Source: Phycisphaerales bacterium (GTDB lineage: Bacteria; Planctomycetota; Phycisphaerae; Phycisphaerales; SM1A02). Taken from it: 64,000 bases of DNA. Every line of letters starts with the position of its first letter. Position 1 is the first letter of the stretch. Shown here in pieces: positions 37,135 to 46,830 of this stretch. A program made the translations under genes and the position numbers. The stretch is taken from contig JAJDDB010000027.1 in assembly GCA_029260575.1 (NCBI GenBank), positions 744,205 through 808,204 on the forward strand, given 5' to 3'. Under the pieces are notes generated by a model, which had not been told where the DNA came from, did no database searches, and was given only the letters and a program-made list of their open reading frames with translations.

Positions 37135-38664
37135 TCAAACCATCCGGTCCAGAAGGCGGTACTGGATCGCCTCAGCCACGTGATGCGGCTCAATCGCAGC
37201 CGCCGTTTCCAGATCAGCAATCGTTCGCGAAACCCTGCGAATCTTGTCATACGCTCGAGCGCTCAATCCAAGTTCCTTCATCGCTTCCCCTAACAGGAGC
37301 ATCGCCGGCTCCGTGACATTGGCCAACCGATCCAGTTCACGTCCGCTCAACTCTGAATTCGCTTTGGCTCCCTGTCGACTGCGCTGTGTGGTGCGCGCCG
37401 CTAGCGCTTGCTCGCGCATCGTCTGCGAATTCGTTCCTCGCGGTTGGCCGGTTAACTGCTTGAACGGAACAGCGGGCACTTCCACGTGCATGTCAATGCG
37501 ATCAATCAATGGACCCGAAAGCTTCGCAAGATACCGCTCCATCGCGCGCTGACTGACTTCATCTGTCGCAGCAGTCCCTTTTGGCGTCGGGTTCAGCGCC
37601 GCTACAAGCATAAACCGTGCAGGAAAGCGCACCGATGAATTCGCCCGCGCGATTGTGACATCACCATCTTCCAGCGGCTGGCGCAGCGTTTCCAGCACCG
37701 AACGATTGAATTCTGGAATCTCATCGAGAAACAGCACGCCGCGATGTGCAAGACTCACTTCGCCCGGCCGGGGAATCGAACCGCCGCCGATGATTGCTGG
37801 CGATGACGCGGTGTGATGCGGCATGCGCACCGGCCGTGTCGTCACCAACGGTTGATCAGCAGCCAATTGACCGACGCTCGAATAGATGCGCGTCACTTCC
37901 AGAGCTTCCTCCGGCTGCAGCGGAGGCAGAATTCCCGGCAGCGCACGTGCCATCATCGTTTTGCCAGTGCCGGGCGGCCCGATCATAAGAAGATTGTGCG
38001 CCCCCGCTGCTGCGATCATCAGCGCCCGTTTGGCCGGCTCCTGTCCGCGCACATCTCCAAAATCAATAGCCGGCTTCGCCGTTTGAAGAAGATGAGCGAT
38101 ATCCATCGTCGTGCTCGGCGACAGCGCCCCATCACCATTCAGATGAGCGACAACCTCACCCAGTGTCTGCACGCCCAGCACGTCAATTCCTTCAACGACC
38201 GCAGCTTCGGGGGCATTCGCTTTGGGCACGATCACGCCGGCGAATCCTTTTGTTCGCGCCAGAATCGCCTGACTGACAATTCCCTTGACCGGACGAACGC
38301 GCCCATCCAGCGCCAACTCGCCAGCAAACAGATAACGCTCGTGATTGCGCTGCCCATTGGTCGTCGCCGACGAATCGATCGTTCGGTTGGCAAGGAGCAG
38401 CGCAACTGCGATCGGCAGGTCGTATACCGGGCCTTCCTTGCGGACATCAGCCGGAGCAAGGTTGATCGTCAGCCGCGTCTGCGGAAAACGAAATCCGCTG
38501 TTGAGCATCGCCGTGCGCACACGTTCGATCGACTCCTTGACCGCAACATCCGGCAGGCCGACGATCGTCGTCTTCGGCAAACCCACCGTGCTGAGATCCG
38601 CTTCGATCTCGCACGGCAGCGCTTCAATACCCTGAAGCAGGAAACTATGCACTCTCGCAATCAC
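37135..38664 (-). CDS. YifB/ComM-family Mg-chelatase-like AAA+ ATPase
   Basis: 509 residues. The N-terminal Lon-protease-like S5 domain (IARVHSFLLQGIEALPCEIEADLSTVGLPKTTIVGLPDVAVKESIERVRTA is the hallmark start) is followed by the AAA+ module with Walker A GPPGTGKTMMARAL and Walker B FLDEIPEFN, and a C-terminal Mg-chelatase-like domain (ARAYDKIRRVSRTIADLE). ComM acts as a helicase promoting branch migration during natural transformation. Whether this host is transformable is not known. It is divergent from the TSUP gene. Confidence 0.93.
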   Translation of the reverse strand: MIARVHSFLLQGIEALPCEIEADLSTVGLPKTTIVGLPDVAVKESIERVRTAMLNSGFRFPQTRLTINLAPADVRKEGPVYDLPIAVALLLANRTIDSSATTNGQRNHERYLFAGELALDGRVRPVKGIVSQAILARTKGFAGVIVPKANAPEAAVVEGIDVLGVQTLGEVVAHLNGDGALSPSTTMDIAHLLQTAKPAIDFGDVRGQEPAKRALMIAAAGAHNLLMIGPPGTGKTMMARALPGILPPLQPEEALEVTRIYSSVGQLAADQPLVTTRPVRMPHHTASSPAIIGGGSIPRPGEVSLAHRGVLFLDEIPEFNRSVLETLRQPLEDGDVTIARANSSVRFPARFMLVAALNPTPKGTAATDEVSQRAMERYLAKLSGPLIDRIDMHVEVPAVPFKQLTGQPRGTNSQTMREQALAARTTQRSRQGAKANSELSGRELDRLANVTEPAMLLLGEAMKELGLSARAYDKIRRVSRTIADLETAAAIEPHHVAEAIQYRLLDRMV

Positions 38665-38696
38665 AGCCGCGATTGTAGTTGCTGGTCCGCCCGGCG

Positions 38697-39680
38697 ATGA
38701 ATAGCGCTCATTCCGACACTGACAACTGCCTGTCGCTGCAGACTGTCAACCCTTCCGATTGCCGGGTGCTCCCATTAATTGCCTCTACACTGCCCGACGT
38801 CGTGGATCTGGAACTCCTCATTCTCATATTCGTCGGCTTTTCCGCCGGGCTGCTCGGCGGGTTGCTAGGTATCGGCGGCTCGGTCATCATGATTCCCGTG
38901 CTGACGGTCCTACTGAACAAGAGCCAGCACCTCTCGCAGGCTGCTGCGATGATTGTCAATGTCTTCGTCGCTGCGCCATCAGCCTGGCGGCATCACATCG
39001 CGCGCTCCGTTCGCTGGGATGTCTTTTGGCGCATGCTGCCCGCCGGCGTCGTACTCATTCTCGTTGGTGTGAATGTCAGCGACCTCTTCCACCGCAATCA
39101 GGAACGATGGCTCACGTTCATCTTCGGTCTGTTTCTTTTGTACGTTATTGCCACAAACCTACTGCATTTGCAGCGAGGCAAAACGGAACCCGATGCAGAC
39201 GATGCCCGAGTGTCGTGGTGGCGTGTTTCTATCGTCGGCGCCATCACCGGGTTCATGGCCGGCCTGCTCGGCATCGGCGGCGGCATCATCACAGTGCCAT
39301 TGCTGCAGCGCATCACGCGATTACCGCTTCGACAGTGTATCGGCACCAGTTCTGCCGTCATGTGCATCACCGCTGTCATCGGCGCAGCCCGCAAGAACAT
39401 GACGCTGAATGAACATTTCAGTGCTGCTGGCATACCGCTTGAAGTGCGCGACAGCCTTCTCATCGCTGCATGCCTTGCGCCCACTGCGGTCATCGGTGGC
39501 CTGATCGGCGCACGCCTGACCCATACGCTCAAATTAAAGTGGGTGCGATTGGCATTCCTCTTGCTCCTTGCACTTGCAGCCGCCCGGATGGTCGGCCAAC
39601 CGCTTTTCAACCGCGGATTTGAGGAAACGGCACAACGCCCGCCAACGAAATTGCAGGCTCTGCATAGCGATCAACACTGA
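38697..39680 (+). CDS. TSUP (TauE/SafE) family sulfite/sulfur-anion exporter
   Basis: About 327 residues from the ATG at 38697; a GTG at 38802 would give 292 residues and begins exactly at the first membrane helix, so the true start is uncertain. Two related halves each carry the family signature: FSAGLLGGLLGIGGSVIMIPVL and ITGFMAGLLGIGGGIITVPLL. About eight hydrophobic segments are present. TSUP proteins move sulfite, sulfonates or related small anions across the cytoplasmic membrane. No sulfur-metabolism gene is adjacent, so the substrate is open. Confidence 0.88.
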   Translation: MNSAHSDTDNCLSLQTVNPSDCRVLPLIASTLPDVVDLELLILIFVGFSAGLLGGLLGIGGSVIMIPVLTVLLNKSQHLSQAAAMIVNVFVAAPSAWRHHIARSVRWDVFWRMLPAGVVLILVGVNVSDLFHRNQERWLTFIFGLFLLYVIATNLLHLQRGKTEPDADDARVSWWRVSIVGAITGFMAGLLGIGGGIITVPLLQRITRLPLRQCIGTSSAVMCITAVIGAARKNMTLNEHFSAAGIPLEVRDSLLIAACLAPTAVIGGLIGARLTHTLKLKWVRLAFLLLLALAAARMVGQPLFNRGFEETAQRPPTKLQALHSDQH

Positions 39681-39833
39681 ACGCGCTGACTGCGATAAAC
39701 AACAATTCATCGTGAATCCGTGTGCCGGCAAGACGTTTGCGCAACTGCTTGCAACACAACCATCGACGAAAAAATACGTCGCGGCACTGCCTCGCTATCG
39801 AGGACGAAGATTCACCGCGTCTTTGACAGACGG

Positions 39834-40595
39834 CTATTTTGGCTGGTCGTGTGCAGCAGTGCCGCATTCCCAATACGGTTGATCGGCCGGACCCGCCGGT
39901 GGGAATGTCCCGCGGGTTGATCCCTGCAAATCTTCGCGAAGTTCCATCCGCATTGTTTCCAGTAGCGTGCGCAGTTGCTGCAGTGCTGCATCATTTCCAT
40001 CGGCCAATAGTACATCTGCAGCAATCGGCTCTGCAACGCGCACAGCAATTCGGCCACGCAGGTTCGGCCGATTCTGCGAACGCGGCCAGACATTGAACGC
40101 GCCCTCGATCGCAATAGGAACAATCGGCGCCTTTGATTTCTTCACCAGCAGCAGAAAACCAGATTGCAACGGCGCGACGAATCCCTCCTGTGTGCGTGAT
40201 CCTTCCGGATACAGCATCACACACCGACCTACTTGGAGTTCCTTGAGCATCGCCTTCATCGGCCCCGCTCGACCGCTGCCCTGGGAGACCGCAATTGTGC
40301 CGAACATCTTCATTATCAAAGACAACCACCACGTATCAAACAACGTCGCCCGCGCAAGCGGCGTAAACGGCCGATCCCAAATCGGAATGCCCGTAATCAT
40401 GGGGTCCAGATGTGATTGATGCGAGCACACGTAAATTGCAGGTCCGGTGCGCGGCACGTGTTCCGAACCGCTGACCTGAATGCGATACACCAGTTTGAAC
40501 AGGATCTTGACGATAACGCGGCAGATGGTCCACACGAAGAACGTGCGCATCCACGGCGCGCCGGGTGTGCGGCGCTGGAACTGCAGCCACTTCAC
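39834..40595 (-). CDS. plsC: 1-acyl-sn-glycerol-3-phosphate acyltransferase family protein
   Basis: 253 residues from a GTG at 40595 that overlaps the cmk stop codon (GTGA). The PlsC family adds the second acyl chain to lysophosphatidic acid at the membrane. Motif I is SHQSHLDP (the HxxxxD catalytic pair), motif II is in QGSGRAGP, motif III is MLYPEGSRTQEGFVAPLQSG and motif IV is APIVPIAIEG. A hydrophobic N-terminus (MRTFFVWTICRVIVKILFKLVY) precedes motif I. The coupling to cmk is a common arrangement in bacteria. An internal ATG at residue 16 is an alternative start. Confidence 0.93.
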   Translation of the reverse strand: MKWLQFQRRTPGAPWMRTFFVWTICRVIVKILFKLVYRIQVSGSEHVPRTGPAIYVCSHQSHLDPMITGIPIWDRPFTPLARATLFDTWWLSLIMKMFGTIAVSQGSGRAGPMKAMLKELQVGRCVMLYPEGSRTQEGFVAPLQSGFLLLVKKSKAPIVPIAIEGAFNVWPRSQNRPNLRGRIAVRVAEPIAADVLLADGNDAALQQLRTLLETMRMELREDLQGSTRGTFPPAGPADQPYWECGTAAHDQPK

Positions 40596-41302
40596 ACGTT
40601 GAATTCCGCATCAGGCAGTTCACGGCGAATGTGCGATTCCATTTCATCAACGACCTGCTCGACTGTTCGATCGCCGGTGCTGATGATGATCGCGCCTTCC
40701 GGACAAATCAGCGGCCCATCCGTCCGCTGCGAATCAATGCGATCCCGCCGCTGCAGGTCATCAACAACCTGTTTTGGATCGACGTTCTTGCCTGCAGCCC
40801 GCAATTGTTCCGCACGACGATCAACACGCACCTGCATGTCCGCTTCCAGAAAGAACCGCACCGGCGCATCGGGAAAGACGATTGAGCCCTGATCGCGGCC
40901 TTCGGTAATCAACCGGGGATGCGCCCGCGCAATCCGCTGCTGCTGTCTGACGAGTACCGCCCGAACCTCCGGCTGGGCCGCCACTGTCGATACAATCGCG
41001 CTGACATCCAGGTCGCGAATCCGATCGCGGACATCACGGGCATCAAGCATGAGCGTCGGCGGGTCGCTGTGCCAATCAAAATGCATCTTCGATTGTTCAA
41101 TCGCCGCCGCCAGCGCCACGCCATCGGTGGGGTTAATGCCCAGTTCCAGCGCGATCAGCGCAGCCGCGCGATACATCGCGCCGGTGTCAAGGAAATCCAG
41201 GCCCAATCGGCTGGCAAGCGTGTGCGCCAGTGTTGATTTGCCCGTACCCGCTGGTCCGTCGATGGTGATGATCACTGTAAGAATCTTCTCGTTGACCGGC
41301 AT
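40592..41302 (-). CDS. cmk: Cytidylate kinase
   Basis: 236 residues. Phosphorylates CMP and dCMP with ATP. P-loop IDGPAGTGKSTLAHTLA, CMP-binding LDFLDTGAMYRAAAL, the inserted CMP domain with VAAQPEVRAVLVRQQQRIA, and ITEGRDQGSIVFPDAPVRFFLEA are all present. It is the middle gene of a minus-strand operon: 18 bases behind the TIM-barrel isomerase-like gene and overlapping plsC. Confidence 0.95.
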   Translation of the reverse strand: MPVNEKILTVIITIDGPAGTGKSTLAHTLASRLGLDFLDTGAMYRAAALIALELGINPTDGVALAAAIEQSKMHFDWHSDPPTLMLDARDVRDRIRDLDVSAIVSTVAAQPEVRAVLVRQQQRIARAHPRLITEGRDQGSIVFPDAPVRFFLEADMQVRVDRRAEQLRAAGKNVDPKQVVDDLQRRDRIDSQRTDGPLICPEGAIIISTGDRTVEQVVDEMESHIRRELPDAEFNV

Positions 41303-41320
41303 AGGTCATAGAGTAGCGTG

Positions 41321-42112
41321 TCACGAGGCCTCAGCGTCAATCGCTGCCTGTAACTGTTCGCGAGCAATGTCGATTGTGGAAACAGGGTCGCCGCTGCCGA
41401 CGAATTCGATCGCCAGCGTGTTTACGAACCCCACCGCTTTGATCGCTGCCACACACTCAGCCAGATTGCATCCACTATGCATTCCGGACTTGTCGAATTT
41501 CTGCACGGATGCATGAACAGCGCCGGCATACGGCGCCAGTTTGCGCAGCGTCTCCACAGCATTTCCCGTCGTTTCCGCATGGGCGAACGTCGGCAACGAC
41601 CCGATTCGAAACCCGCCGATGCGTTTGATCAGTTCCGTCAGGCGATCCGGATCATGCGTCAGTCCTTCATGCGGCATGATCAGTACATTCAATTCCAGCC
41701 GTTCGACAGCACGCATGGCTCTGCGAATCTCATCTGCAGCACGATCGAACGTCTCATCATTGTCCGGCGCATCCACCTTAATTGCCAATGCGTTGCACCC
41801 CAGACGATGGGCCGCAGCCCCCAGCCGTTCGATGCGCTCAAACGCAGCCTCGCGCTTCTTCGCTGATGTCGCTGCAACCGCTAGCGGATTGTCCTCGATA
41901 AGCACCAGGCAAGGACAAGCAGCTTTGTCCGCCTGATCGCGCAGCGTGTCCAACTGTTCCAGTGTCCACCCGGCCAGCATTGAAGCGCTGACGCTTAAAC
42001 CACGCAGCTGGAGTTGCTGAATCGCAAACCCCGGAATCTGCAGCATGGAGAATTCATCTCTCTTGGCGGAGACCTTCTTCGCCAGAGATTGGGTGGATAG
42101 TGTTAATAGCAT
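41321..42112 (-). CDS. Sugar phosphate isomerase/epimerase-like TIM-barrel protein
   Basis: 263 residues. The pattern of alternating helices and strands with LNVLIMPHEGLTHDPDRLTELIKRIGGFRIGSLPTFAHAE and a final IEFVGSGDP matches the xylose-isomerase-like (AP endonuclease family 2) barrel used by many sugar isomerases and epimerases. A metal-ligand Glu (HEGL) and His (FAHAE) are visible; the second His expected near MHSG is also present. Substrate unknown. It opens the operon with cmk and plsC. An internal ATG at 42046 is an alternative start. Confidence 0.75.
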   Translation of the reverse strand: MLLTLSTQSLAKKVSAKRDEFSMLQIPGFAIQQLQLRGLSVSASMLAGWTLEQLDTLRDQADKAACPCLVLIEDNPLAVAATSAKKREAAFERIERLGAAAHRLGCNALAIKVDAPDNDETFDRAADEIRRAMRAVERLELNVLIMPHEGLTHDPDRLTELIKRIGGFRIGSLPTFAHAETTGNAVETLRKLAPYAGAVHASVQKFDKSGMHSGCNLAECVAAIKAVGFVNTLAIEFVGSGDPVSTIDIAREQLQAAIDAEAS

Positions 42113-42741
42113 GGTGTCAGCAGTCGTCCATCGCCCGGAATCGAGCCACGAAGTCTACATCGGCGACCGGTTCTGGCCAATTCATGAACACTCAGGCACA
42201 TCGCCCCTCCTCTGAGAGTAGATTTTTGTGCATGGCGACGTGCTGTGGATGACCTGTCTCCAGGGTTGACTGCTCGTCCAAAGTTCGTCAGGCATTCACG
42301 ATTTCGGGTCGATTTTCTTGGTCACCCGGCTCAATAGAAAACGCCGACCGATCGGGGCCGACGTTTTCAGGAGGGGAGAAAGATCCGTATGTACAGTTGC
42401 TCGTTGATGAAAAAATCGAGCCCATACTACTCCAATCGCCTATAATGACAACTTCAAAGTTGCCAGTTTATCTATCTTTCCACCAATCATATTCTCATTG
42501 GTCCATGCAAAGCAAGTAGTCTAGCTGAAAAATCGAGCAACTTCCCTACCTGATTCTTGTCTCCAGCCAAGCCGGGCCAGAGTGCTGTTTCTGAACCGTC
42601 GAATCTGCCGTCCTGGCCGGTGCCGGATCACATGCGACTCGGCCGCCTGCCCCCCTGGAAGTTGCCCTTGAATATGCCGGCCTTATTATCTCCTGCTTCC
42701 CGACAACTTCCGTTAACACCCATCTGCCGGAGCAGCAGTCC
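42113..42741. other. 630-base gene-free region between the cmk operon and gcvH
   Basis: No supported gene. It holds a hairpin GAAAACG (42337-42343) with CGTTTTC (42362-42368) whose A-run on one side and T-run on the other would let it end transcription in both directions, and an AT-rich stretch at 42390-42540. A GGAG sequence lies 10 bases before the gcvH start. The AT-rich part is the likely place of the gcvH promoter, but I could not pick hexamers with confidence. Confidence 0.55.
42337..42368. terminator. Possible bidirectional terminator hairpin
   Basis: Arms GAAAACG and CGTTTTC with a GC-rich interior containing CCGATCGG. It stands about 225 bases upstream of the minus-strand cmk operon and 370 bases before gcvH with no gene reading into it from either side, so its real task is unclear. 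Confidence 0.45.
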
Positions 42742-43125
42742 ATGGCCGATCCAAGTCAGTACCGGTTCACCGAATCACACGAGTGGTTTCATGCCGAGGG
42801 CGAAACCGTCACACTCGGCATTACTTCCTTTGCGGCTGACGAACTGACCGACATCACATATGTCGAGATGAAGCCGGTCGGCACGACAATCGACGCAGGT
42901 GATTCGGTCGGCGAGGTTGAATCCGTCAAAACCACCAGCGAAATATTCTCAGCAATCGGCGGCGAGATCACCGAGGTCAACCAGAAGGTCGTTGAGGATC
43001 CATCACTGATCAACTCCGATGCGCTGGGCGACGGTTGGCTGGTGAAGCTTAAGACCGCCGACGCATCACCACTTGAAGTGTTGATGGATCGGTCCACCTA
43101 TGACGAAAAACACCCGGTTGGGTGA
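42742..43125 (+). CDS. gcvH: Glycine cleavage system H protein
   Basis: 127 residues. The lipoylated lysine is Lys63 in GEVESVKTTSEIFSAIGGEI, and YRFTESHEWFHAEG plus NSDALGDGWLVKL are the family's N- and C-terminal landmarks. H protein carries the aminomethyl group between the P, T and L proteins, none of which is encoded here. The next gene begins one base after the stop, so gcvH shares an operon with an ABC exporter, an unexpected combination. Confidence 0.95.
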   Translation: MADPSQYRFTESHEWFHAEGETVTLGITSFAADELTDITYVEMKPVGTTIDAGDSVGEVESVKTTSEIFSAIGGEITEVNQKVVEDPSLINSDALGDGWLVKLKTADASPLEVLMDRSTYDEKHPVG

Positions 43126-43126
43126 A

Positions 43127-43888
43127 ATGACCGTCACCACTGAAGCGCCACCAACCTGCGCTGTTCGTCTTCGAGATGTGCACAAGGCATACGTGCTTGG
43201 TTCGCGCCATGTTGAAGCGCTGCGCGGCATCAATCTTGATGTCGAACGCCTGGGCTTTCACGCAATTATGGGCCCGTCCGGGAGCGGCAAAAGCACGCTG
43301 CTGCACTTACTTTCCGCGCTCGATCGGCCGGACACAGGCACGATCGAAGTAGCCGGCCAGCGCATCGACAATCTCTCGGAGACGGAGCTGACCGATTTCC
43401 GCAGACGGCGTATCGGCATCATCTTCCAACGCTTCAATCTGGTCAGCACGCTTTCCGCCCTCGATAACGCAACACTGCCGGGCATGCTCGATGGCATGCC
43501 CAAAGACAAACGCGATGCGCGTGGCAAGGAACTACTGGGTCTTCTCGGCTTGGATGATCGTGCCGAGCATCGCCCCGATGCGCTTTCCGGAGGCGAGCAA
43601 CAGCGCGTGGCAATCGCCCGGTCACTGTTCTTCGAGCCATCCGTGCTCTTTGCTGACGAACCAACGGGCAATCTCGACTCACACACCGCAGCCCAGCTTT
43701 TTGATCTCTTAACAACAATTGCAACCGATCGGCAGATGACTGTGCTGATGGTGACCCACGAGCCGTCCGCTGCTGTGTACTGCGAGCATGTGTTCATGCT
43801 TCGCGATGGCGCAATTGCAACTTCTTTTGATGTGGATGGGATGGATGTTACCGAGTTGGCAACTCGCGCTCAGTTCGCTGGCCGGTAG
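43127..43888 (+). CDS. ABC transporter ATP-binding protein, LolD/MacB type
   Basis: 253 residues from the ATG at 43127; an upstream ATG at 43100 would overlap gcvH. Walker A GPSGSGKSTLLHLL, Q-loop IIFQRFNLVSTLSALDN, signature LSGGEQQRVAIARSL, Walker B VLFADEPTGNLDS and the H-loop MVTHEPSAA are complete. The GPSGSGKST...FQ.FNL...PTGNLDS set is characteristic of mechanotransmitting MacB/LolD/FtsE-like ATPases, which work with FtsX-type permeases on lipoproteins, peptides or cell-wall enzymes. The permease gene overlaps its 3' end. Confidence 0.93.
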   Translation: MTVTTEAPPTCAVRLRDVHKAYVLGSRHVEALRGINLDVERLGFHAIMGPSGSGKSTLLHLLSALDRPDTGTIEVAGQRIDNLSETELTDFRRRRIGIIFQRFNLVSTLSALDNATLPGMLDGMPKDKRDARGKELLGLLGLDDRAEHRPDALSGGEQQRVAIARSLFFEPSVLFADEPTGNLDSHTAAQLFDLLTTIATDRQMTVLMVTHEPSAAVYCEHVFMLRDGAIATSFDVDGMDVTELATRAQFAGR

Positions 43889-46433
43889 ACGCGGCCGAAC
43901 GATCCTCCTCACCGGGGCGGTCGCTGCTGCGTGCGCGCTGATTGTCGCTGTGTCCAGCGGGCTCACGAGCGCACAAGCAACAATGGAGCAAGTGCTCACC
44001 CAACTGCTCGGTTCTGCAGATGCGCGCATTATCCACGTCTTCAACGGCCGCTTTGACAGATCACTACTTGAAGACGTCAGGAAATGGCCCGGCGTCACCG
44101 ATGTCACAACGCAGCTCAACGGTTCGGTCACGTTGATTCGTGCTGATAAGCGCGTCGATGATGAAACCGGTGATGTACTTCGTGCAGCACCACAGGCCTT
44201 CGGAATCGAATTCGACCTCTACGAAGAATTCCGTACGACTGAAGTTCGCGTTGGCCGACTTCCACGTCAATCGCACGAAATCCTGATCGATCCCGCGACT
44301 GCTTTATTGCTTGATGCAAAGCCCGGCGATGTGCTGCACATCGAACGTCGAACCGATCCGATCGCGCTCACCGTAACCGGCATATACGAGCGCCCGCAAT
44401 TCGGCTCATTGCAGCGCCCACGCCTGTTCATGGATCGCGAACTGCTCGCAGAAATCCTGCGTTTTGACAATCAGATATCTACGATTCTGATCAAACTCGA
44501 ACCGCAGATCAATCCCGAAGAATTCTGCACCGCCTTCGGTGACTCACTCCCCAAAACACTCACGCTCGAACCTGCTGAACTCGCCAAGGCCGGCTTTGAT
44601 CGCCGCGTCGAAGCCAGCCGCTTCGGACTCATAGTCTCCTCGGTCATGACGTTCATGGCCGCTTCGTTCATCATCATCACCGGCCTGACCACCGGCGTCA
44701 CTGAACGCCAACGCGAAATGGCGGTCATGCGCTGCGTTGGCGCGAGCCGCGCGCAACTCTTTGCCAGTCAGATATTCACCGGCCTGCTCTTTGCATTTGG
44801 CGGCGCATGTATCGGCATTCCATTCGGTGCCGGCCTTGCTGCGCTACTTGCGATTTTCTTCAGCGATCTATTGCCCGCCGGCTTCCAAATTTCCTGGCTG
44901 GGCGTCAGCCTTGCATCGATCGGAGCACTCACCGCAGGAACATTCGGCGCAATATTCCCTGCGTGGGCTGCCAGTCGAACAACACCGCTCAGCGCCATGA
45001 CCACCGTCGCCCAGCCGCAGCGCAAGCGCGCACTGGTCATCTGCACCGCCATCGCGCTGGCGCTGATTGCAACGCAGATCACAATCATGCAGTTTGGTGA
45101 TCGCGACTGGCGCTTCTGGTCATACTTCTACGTCGGCCTGCCATGCATTTTCATCGGCTACTTCCTGCTCGGAACGCCGGTGCTGCTACTTGTGACAAAC
45201 ACGATCGGCCGGGCGCTATGCACCATTCTGAAACTTCCCGCCGATGTCGTCACCGGCTCGATCAACCGCACGCGTTTTCGGCACGGTTTCACTGCCGGGG
45301 CGCTGATGGTCGGCCTGACAATTCTCGTCGCTGACTGGACATCGATGAACGGCCTGCTCGACGGGTGGCTGAATCGAATCAAGTTTGCTGATGCGTTTGC
45401 GTTTCGACTCACCGGCCTATCACCGCACGAGCGTGCCGCTATCGAGAATCTTCCATTTGTCGACGCGACATGTCCGTTGACAATGATCACCTTGAAAATC
45501 GAGGGTGAACAGGTCTTCGGCGTTGACGGCATGACGCCGCCGTACGTCAACGCGTTCGGCTTCGATCCCAACGTGTATTTCGATCTCAACGCAATTGTCT
45601 GGGTGCAGGGTGACCCCGAAGTTGCCATTCCACGGTTAAAGGATGGCGACACAGTGCTGCTTGCTGAGCGTTTTCTCACCGCACGCGGCATCGGCGTCGG
45701 CGATTCGCTCACACTCGGCATGGGCAGACTGACGCATGAATATGAAGTCGTCGGCGTGGTCAGCTCCGCAGGACTCGAAGTTGCGATTCAGGTCTTTGGT
45801 GTAAACAACCAGTATGCCGAGTTCGCGCTCAGCGGCGTGTTCATGGACATCGACACATTGCAACAGCGATACGACAAGCAGGACATCGTCGCCATGCAGA
45901 TCGATCTGTCCGATGATATATCTGACGACGAGGCATACAACCAGTTCGTCGAAGCTGTGCCCGGAGTGCCGTTTTTTACAGGCAGATGGTTGATCAACAC
46001 AATAAACGAACTTGCCGTCGCACTGTATTCCGTCGACAGCGCCATCGCGTTCATGGCGTTGCTACTCACGTGCATCGCTATGGGTAACGTCATTGCGGCG
46101 GCCATCCACGGCAGACGTTTTGAGTACGGCCTGCTGCGCGCCGTTGGAGGGCATACACATCTGCTGGTTCGCCTGATTGTCGTCGAAGTTGCTCTGCTGG
46201 CGCTCACTGGCGCAATCCTCGGCACGGCGCTCGGCCTGCATATCGCACTCATCGGCGCGCGGTTCTACCGCGAACTTGCAGGCATCGATATCCCACTGCT
46301 GTTTCCATATGTTGCGGTGGCGATCGGTTGGATCATTACCATCGCTTTATCGATCGCCGTGGCCACGCCCGGATTGCGCATGCTCAGGCGAACCCAACCC
46401 AGCGCATTGCTGGCCGCCGGCCGAAATGACTGA
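43845..46433 (+). CDS. FtsX-like ABC permease
   Basis: 862 residues from the ATG at 43845, overlapping the ATPase gene by 44 bases (nearby ATGs at 43830 and 43836 are equally possible). Layout: one N-terminal helix (ILLTGAVAAACALIVAVSSG), a large extracytoplasmic domain, an FtsX core of three helices starting VSSVMTFMAASFIIITGLTTG and including ERQREMAVMRCVGASRAQLF, a pair of middle helices (KRALVICTAIALALIATQITIM; VGLPCIFIGYFLLGTPVLLL), a second extracytoplasmic domain and a second FtsX core (IAFMALLLTCIAMGNVIAAAIHGRRFEYGLLRAVGG). This 10-helix duplicated form fits the LolCE/YbbP-like type III exporters. Cargo unknown. Confidence 0.88.
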   Translation: MLPSWQLALSSLAGRRGRTILLTGAVAAACALIVAVSSGLTSAQATMEQVLTQLLGSADARIIHVFNGRFDRSLLEDVRKWPGVTDVTTQLNGSVTLIRADKRVDDETGDVLRAAPQAFGIEFDLYEEFRTTEVRVGRLPRQSHEILIDPATALLLDAKPGDVLHIERRTDPIALTVTGIYERPQFGSLQRPRLFMDRELLAEILRFDNQISTILIKLEPQINPEEFCTAFGDSLPKTLTLEPAELAKAGFDRRVEASRFGLIVSSVMTFMAASFIIITGLTTGVTERQREMAVMRCVGASRAQLFASQIFTGLLFAFGGACIGIPFGAGLAALLAIFFSDLLPAGFQISWLGVSLASIGALTAGTFGAIFPAWAASRTTPLSAMTTVAQPQRKRALVICTAIALALIATQITIMQFGDRDWRFWSYFYVGLPCIFIGYFLLGTPVLLLVTNTIGRALCTILKLPADVVTGSINRTRFRHGFTAGALMVGLTILVADWTSMNGLLDGWLNRIKFADAFAFRLTGLSPHERAAIENLPFVDATCPLTMITLKIEGEQVFGVDGMTPPYVNAFGFDPNVYFDLNAIVWVQGDPEVAIPRLKDGDTVLLAERFLTARGIGVGDSLTLGMGRLTHEYEVVGVVSSAGLEVAIQVFGVNNQYAEFALSGVFMDIDTLQQRYDKQDIVAMQIDLSDDISDDEAYNQFVEAVPGVPFFTGRWLINTINELAVALYSVDSAIAFMALLLTCIAMGNVIAAAIHGRRFEYGLLRAVGGHTHLLVRLIVVEVALLALTGAILGTALGLHIALIGARFYRELAGIDIPLLFPYVAVAIGWIITIALSIAVATPGLRMLRRTQPSALLAAGRND

Positions 46434-46555
46434 CCACCGGTCCTTCTCTATTGTCGTATCTGTACATGCTTTTCGCCGATCTCGGTATCAATCGCATGAA
46501 CATCCGCAGTGATTGCGTATGATAGATCAGGAAACCGTCACCCCGGAAGGACACT

Positions 46556-46828
46556 ATGGCCAAGGCAATTGTCGATCCGAATGAAGTGCGGCGCTTTGCG
46601 CAGGATCTCAAGCGCTTCAACAATGATCTGCAGCAGCAGATGAACCTGCTGCACAGTCGTCTTGTCGCACTCGGCCAGACGTGGCGCGATCAGGAACAAA
46701 CAAAATTCGCTGAAGAATTCGAACAGACCATGCGCACACTATCGCGTTTCACTGAAGCGGCTGAACAGCATGTGCCATTCCTGCTTCGCAAAGCTGAGCG
46801 GATTGAAGATTATCTGCAGCAACGCTGA
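46556..46828 (+). CDS. WXG100-family protein (ESAT-6-like)
   Basis: 90 residues, ATG at 46556 behind GGAAGG. The chain is a helical hairpin: VRRFAQDLKRFNNDLQQQMNLLHSRLVALGQTWRDQEQTKFAEEFEQTMRT with Trp at residue 43 in the turn (WRD instead of WXG), the standard position for WXG100 proteins, followed by a second helix ending in YLQQR. WXG100 proteins are substrates or partners of type VII secretion (ESX/Yuk) machines. It is the first gene of a four-gene operon leading to an EssC-like ATPase. No C-terminal YxxxD/E export motif is clear (RKAERIEDYLQQR). Confidence 0.8.
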   Translation: MAKAIVDPNEVRRFAQDLKRFNNDLQQQMNLLHSRLVALGQTWRDQEQTKFAEEFEQTMRTLSRFTEAAEQHVPFLLRKAERIEDYLQQR

Positions 46829-46830
46829 AC

